Origin: Heterocephalus glaber
Lineage: Eukaryota > Chordata > Mammalia > Rodentia > Bathyergidae
NCBI RefSeq assembly: GCF_000247695.1
Contig: NW_004624801.1
Span: 310,001-374,000, forward strand
Direction: 5' to 3'
DNA: 64,000 nt
This document shows positions 63,194 to 64,000 of this stretch, in pieces; the first letter of the stretch is position 1; every line of letters begins with the position of its first letter. Made by a program: the position numbers and the translations under genes. The notes under the pieces were generated by a model that had not been told where the DNA came from, made no database searches, and saw only the letters and a program-made list of their open reading frames with translations.

Positions 63194-64000
63194 ACACTTA
63201 TTCCATAAGATAAGATCTCAGTTGGACTTTGCCTGCATTCTGGAATCCTCCGAAAGGAGCCGTCCAGCATGAAACAGCAGTAGTTAAACAGTTGTGGCTC
63301 AATTCATGGCCTTGACTGTCAGGACATTTTTAGCTTGGCATCACCTTAGAAAAGACACCATGCCTGGCCTTTTGGGTATTTTCTCAGATCAGCCTGTCTG
63401 GAGGGAGACCTGCAGTGTGGGAGCAAGCTACAGATGATGATACAGAGTAGCAGGGAGTTACAGACGAGCCTCTCCCATGCAACACTTTAGCTTAAGTATT
63501 CATCCACAAGAGAGAGGAAAATTGCCTCTTTTTATTGGAGAGGGCAGAAATGAGAATATCTCAGTATTTTAGGATCAAAGATTGTCATATAATCATGCAA
63601 GATGATTGCAAGTAAATGCAATAATACCCCCAAAGGGGTATTTCCCTCTCGGTGTGCATATGTATGACCACTGTGAGCCAAAGCATTGTTTTTTTGTGGA
63701 GCCCTAGAGCAGAGTCCCGGGACCCTGTTTTCCAGACACCTCTCCTGCCTAGCTATCTGCCTTGCTAGAAACTACTCCTCTTCCCCAGCTCAATAATGGA
63801 ACTCTTCTTTTGGTTTAAAGTTCCCTATTTGTGAATTCTGGGGTTGCTGACTTTTCTTTTTAATTGGATTCTCAAAATCAACTCTCTTGTGGTATTATAT
63901 CCTGATATGCCATTAAAAAACAACTTGTTCTAGAATCCTGTACTTTGTAAATTGATGTTTGGAATGGTCTCTGGTTTTTGAACAGCCATATATGAATGCA

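Larger units (their letters stand above)
62031..64000 (+). other. KCNJ2: KCNJ2 3' UTR (continues beyond the window)
   Basis: KCNJ2 is known to have a multi-kilobase 3' UTR, and no AATAAA was seen between the stop codon and the window edge. An ATTAAA at 63912-63917 could be a weak signal. The region contains a CT-rich microsatellite (62607-62683) and an ACATTCCA 8-mer at 63186-63193 that matches the miR-1/miR-206 seed. No further ORF is credited here. Confidence 0.75.

Overview
This is mammalian nuclear DNA, most likely from a rodent outside the mouse/rat group. The evidence is tRNA-derived ID-type SINEs, B1+ID dimeric SINEs, MaLR/ORR1-like LTRs, L1 copies sharing a G-rich 3' end, and long intron-bearing, repeat-rich spacing. 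The species cannot be fixed from the sequence alone; a squirrel-related or beaver/kangaroo-rat-related rodent would fit.

Two protein-coding genes are clear, both on the + strand and both inward-rectifier potassium channels with an uninterrupted coding region. KCNJ16 (Kir5.1) has its CDS at 22897-24147. KCNJ2 (Kir2.1) has its CDS at 60747-62030. The pair lies head-to-tail about 36.6 kb apart, matching the conserved mammalian KCNJ16-KCNJ2 order. KCNJ2 has a GC-rich promoter/CpG island (about 54.7-55.8 kb), a noncoding first exon ending at 55596, a 4.9-kb intron and a second exon carrying the whole CDS. Its 3' UTR runs off the right edge. KCNJ16 has a splice acceptor at 22802 just upstream of its CDS and a plausible noncoding exon ending at 22283.

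Region by region: 1-13.7 kb is upstream noncoding DNA with L1 3' ends, a split MER5-like element, L2, MIR, an ORR1-like LTR and microsatellites. About 13.7-19.3 kb is an old, nearly full-length L1 carrying a composite secondary insertion. 19.3-22.2 kb is mostly unique DNA with two SINEs. 22.2-26.3 kb is KCNJ16 with its probable 3' UTR. 26.3-54.7 kb is intergenic, with ancient repeats (MIR, L2, MLT1, MER5), several SINEs with intact target-site duplications, a 5'-inverted L1, a nested LTR pair, a Z-DNA-type repeat and a 100-N assembly gap. 54.7-64 kb is KCNJ2.

No tRNA or rRNA genes, CRISPR arrays or prokaryotic systems were seen, and no wholly new biological system is supported. The most useful non-routine signals are the upstream ORFs of both channel genes (one spans the KCNJ2 exon junction), a perfect 15-bp hairpin in KCNJ2 intron 1, a miR-1-type 8-mer in the KCNJ2 3' UTR, a Z-DNA/cruciform tract, and several fully resolvable retroelement insertions.
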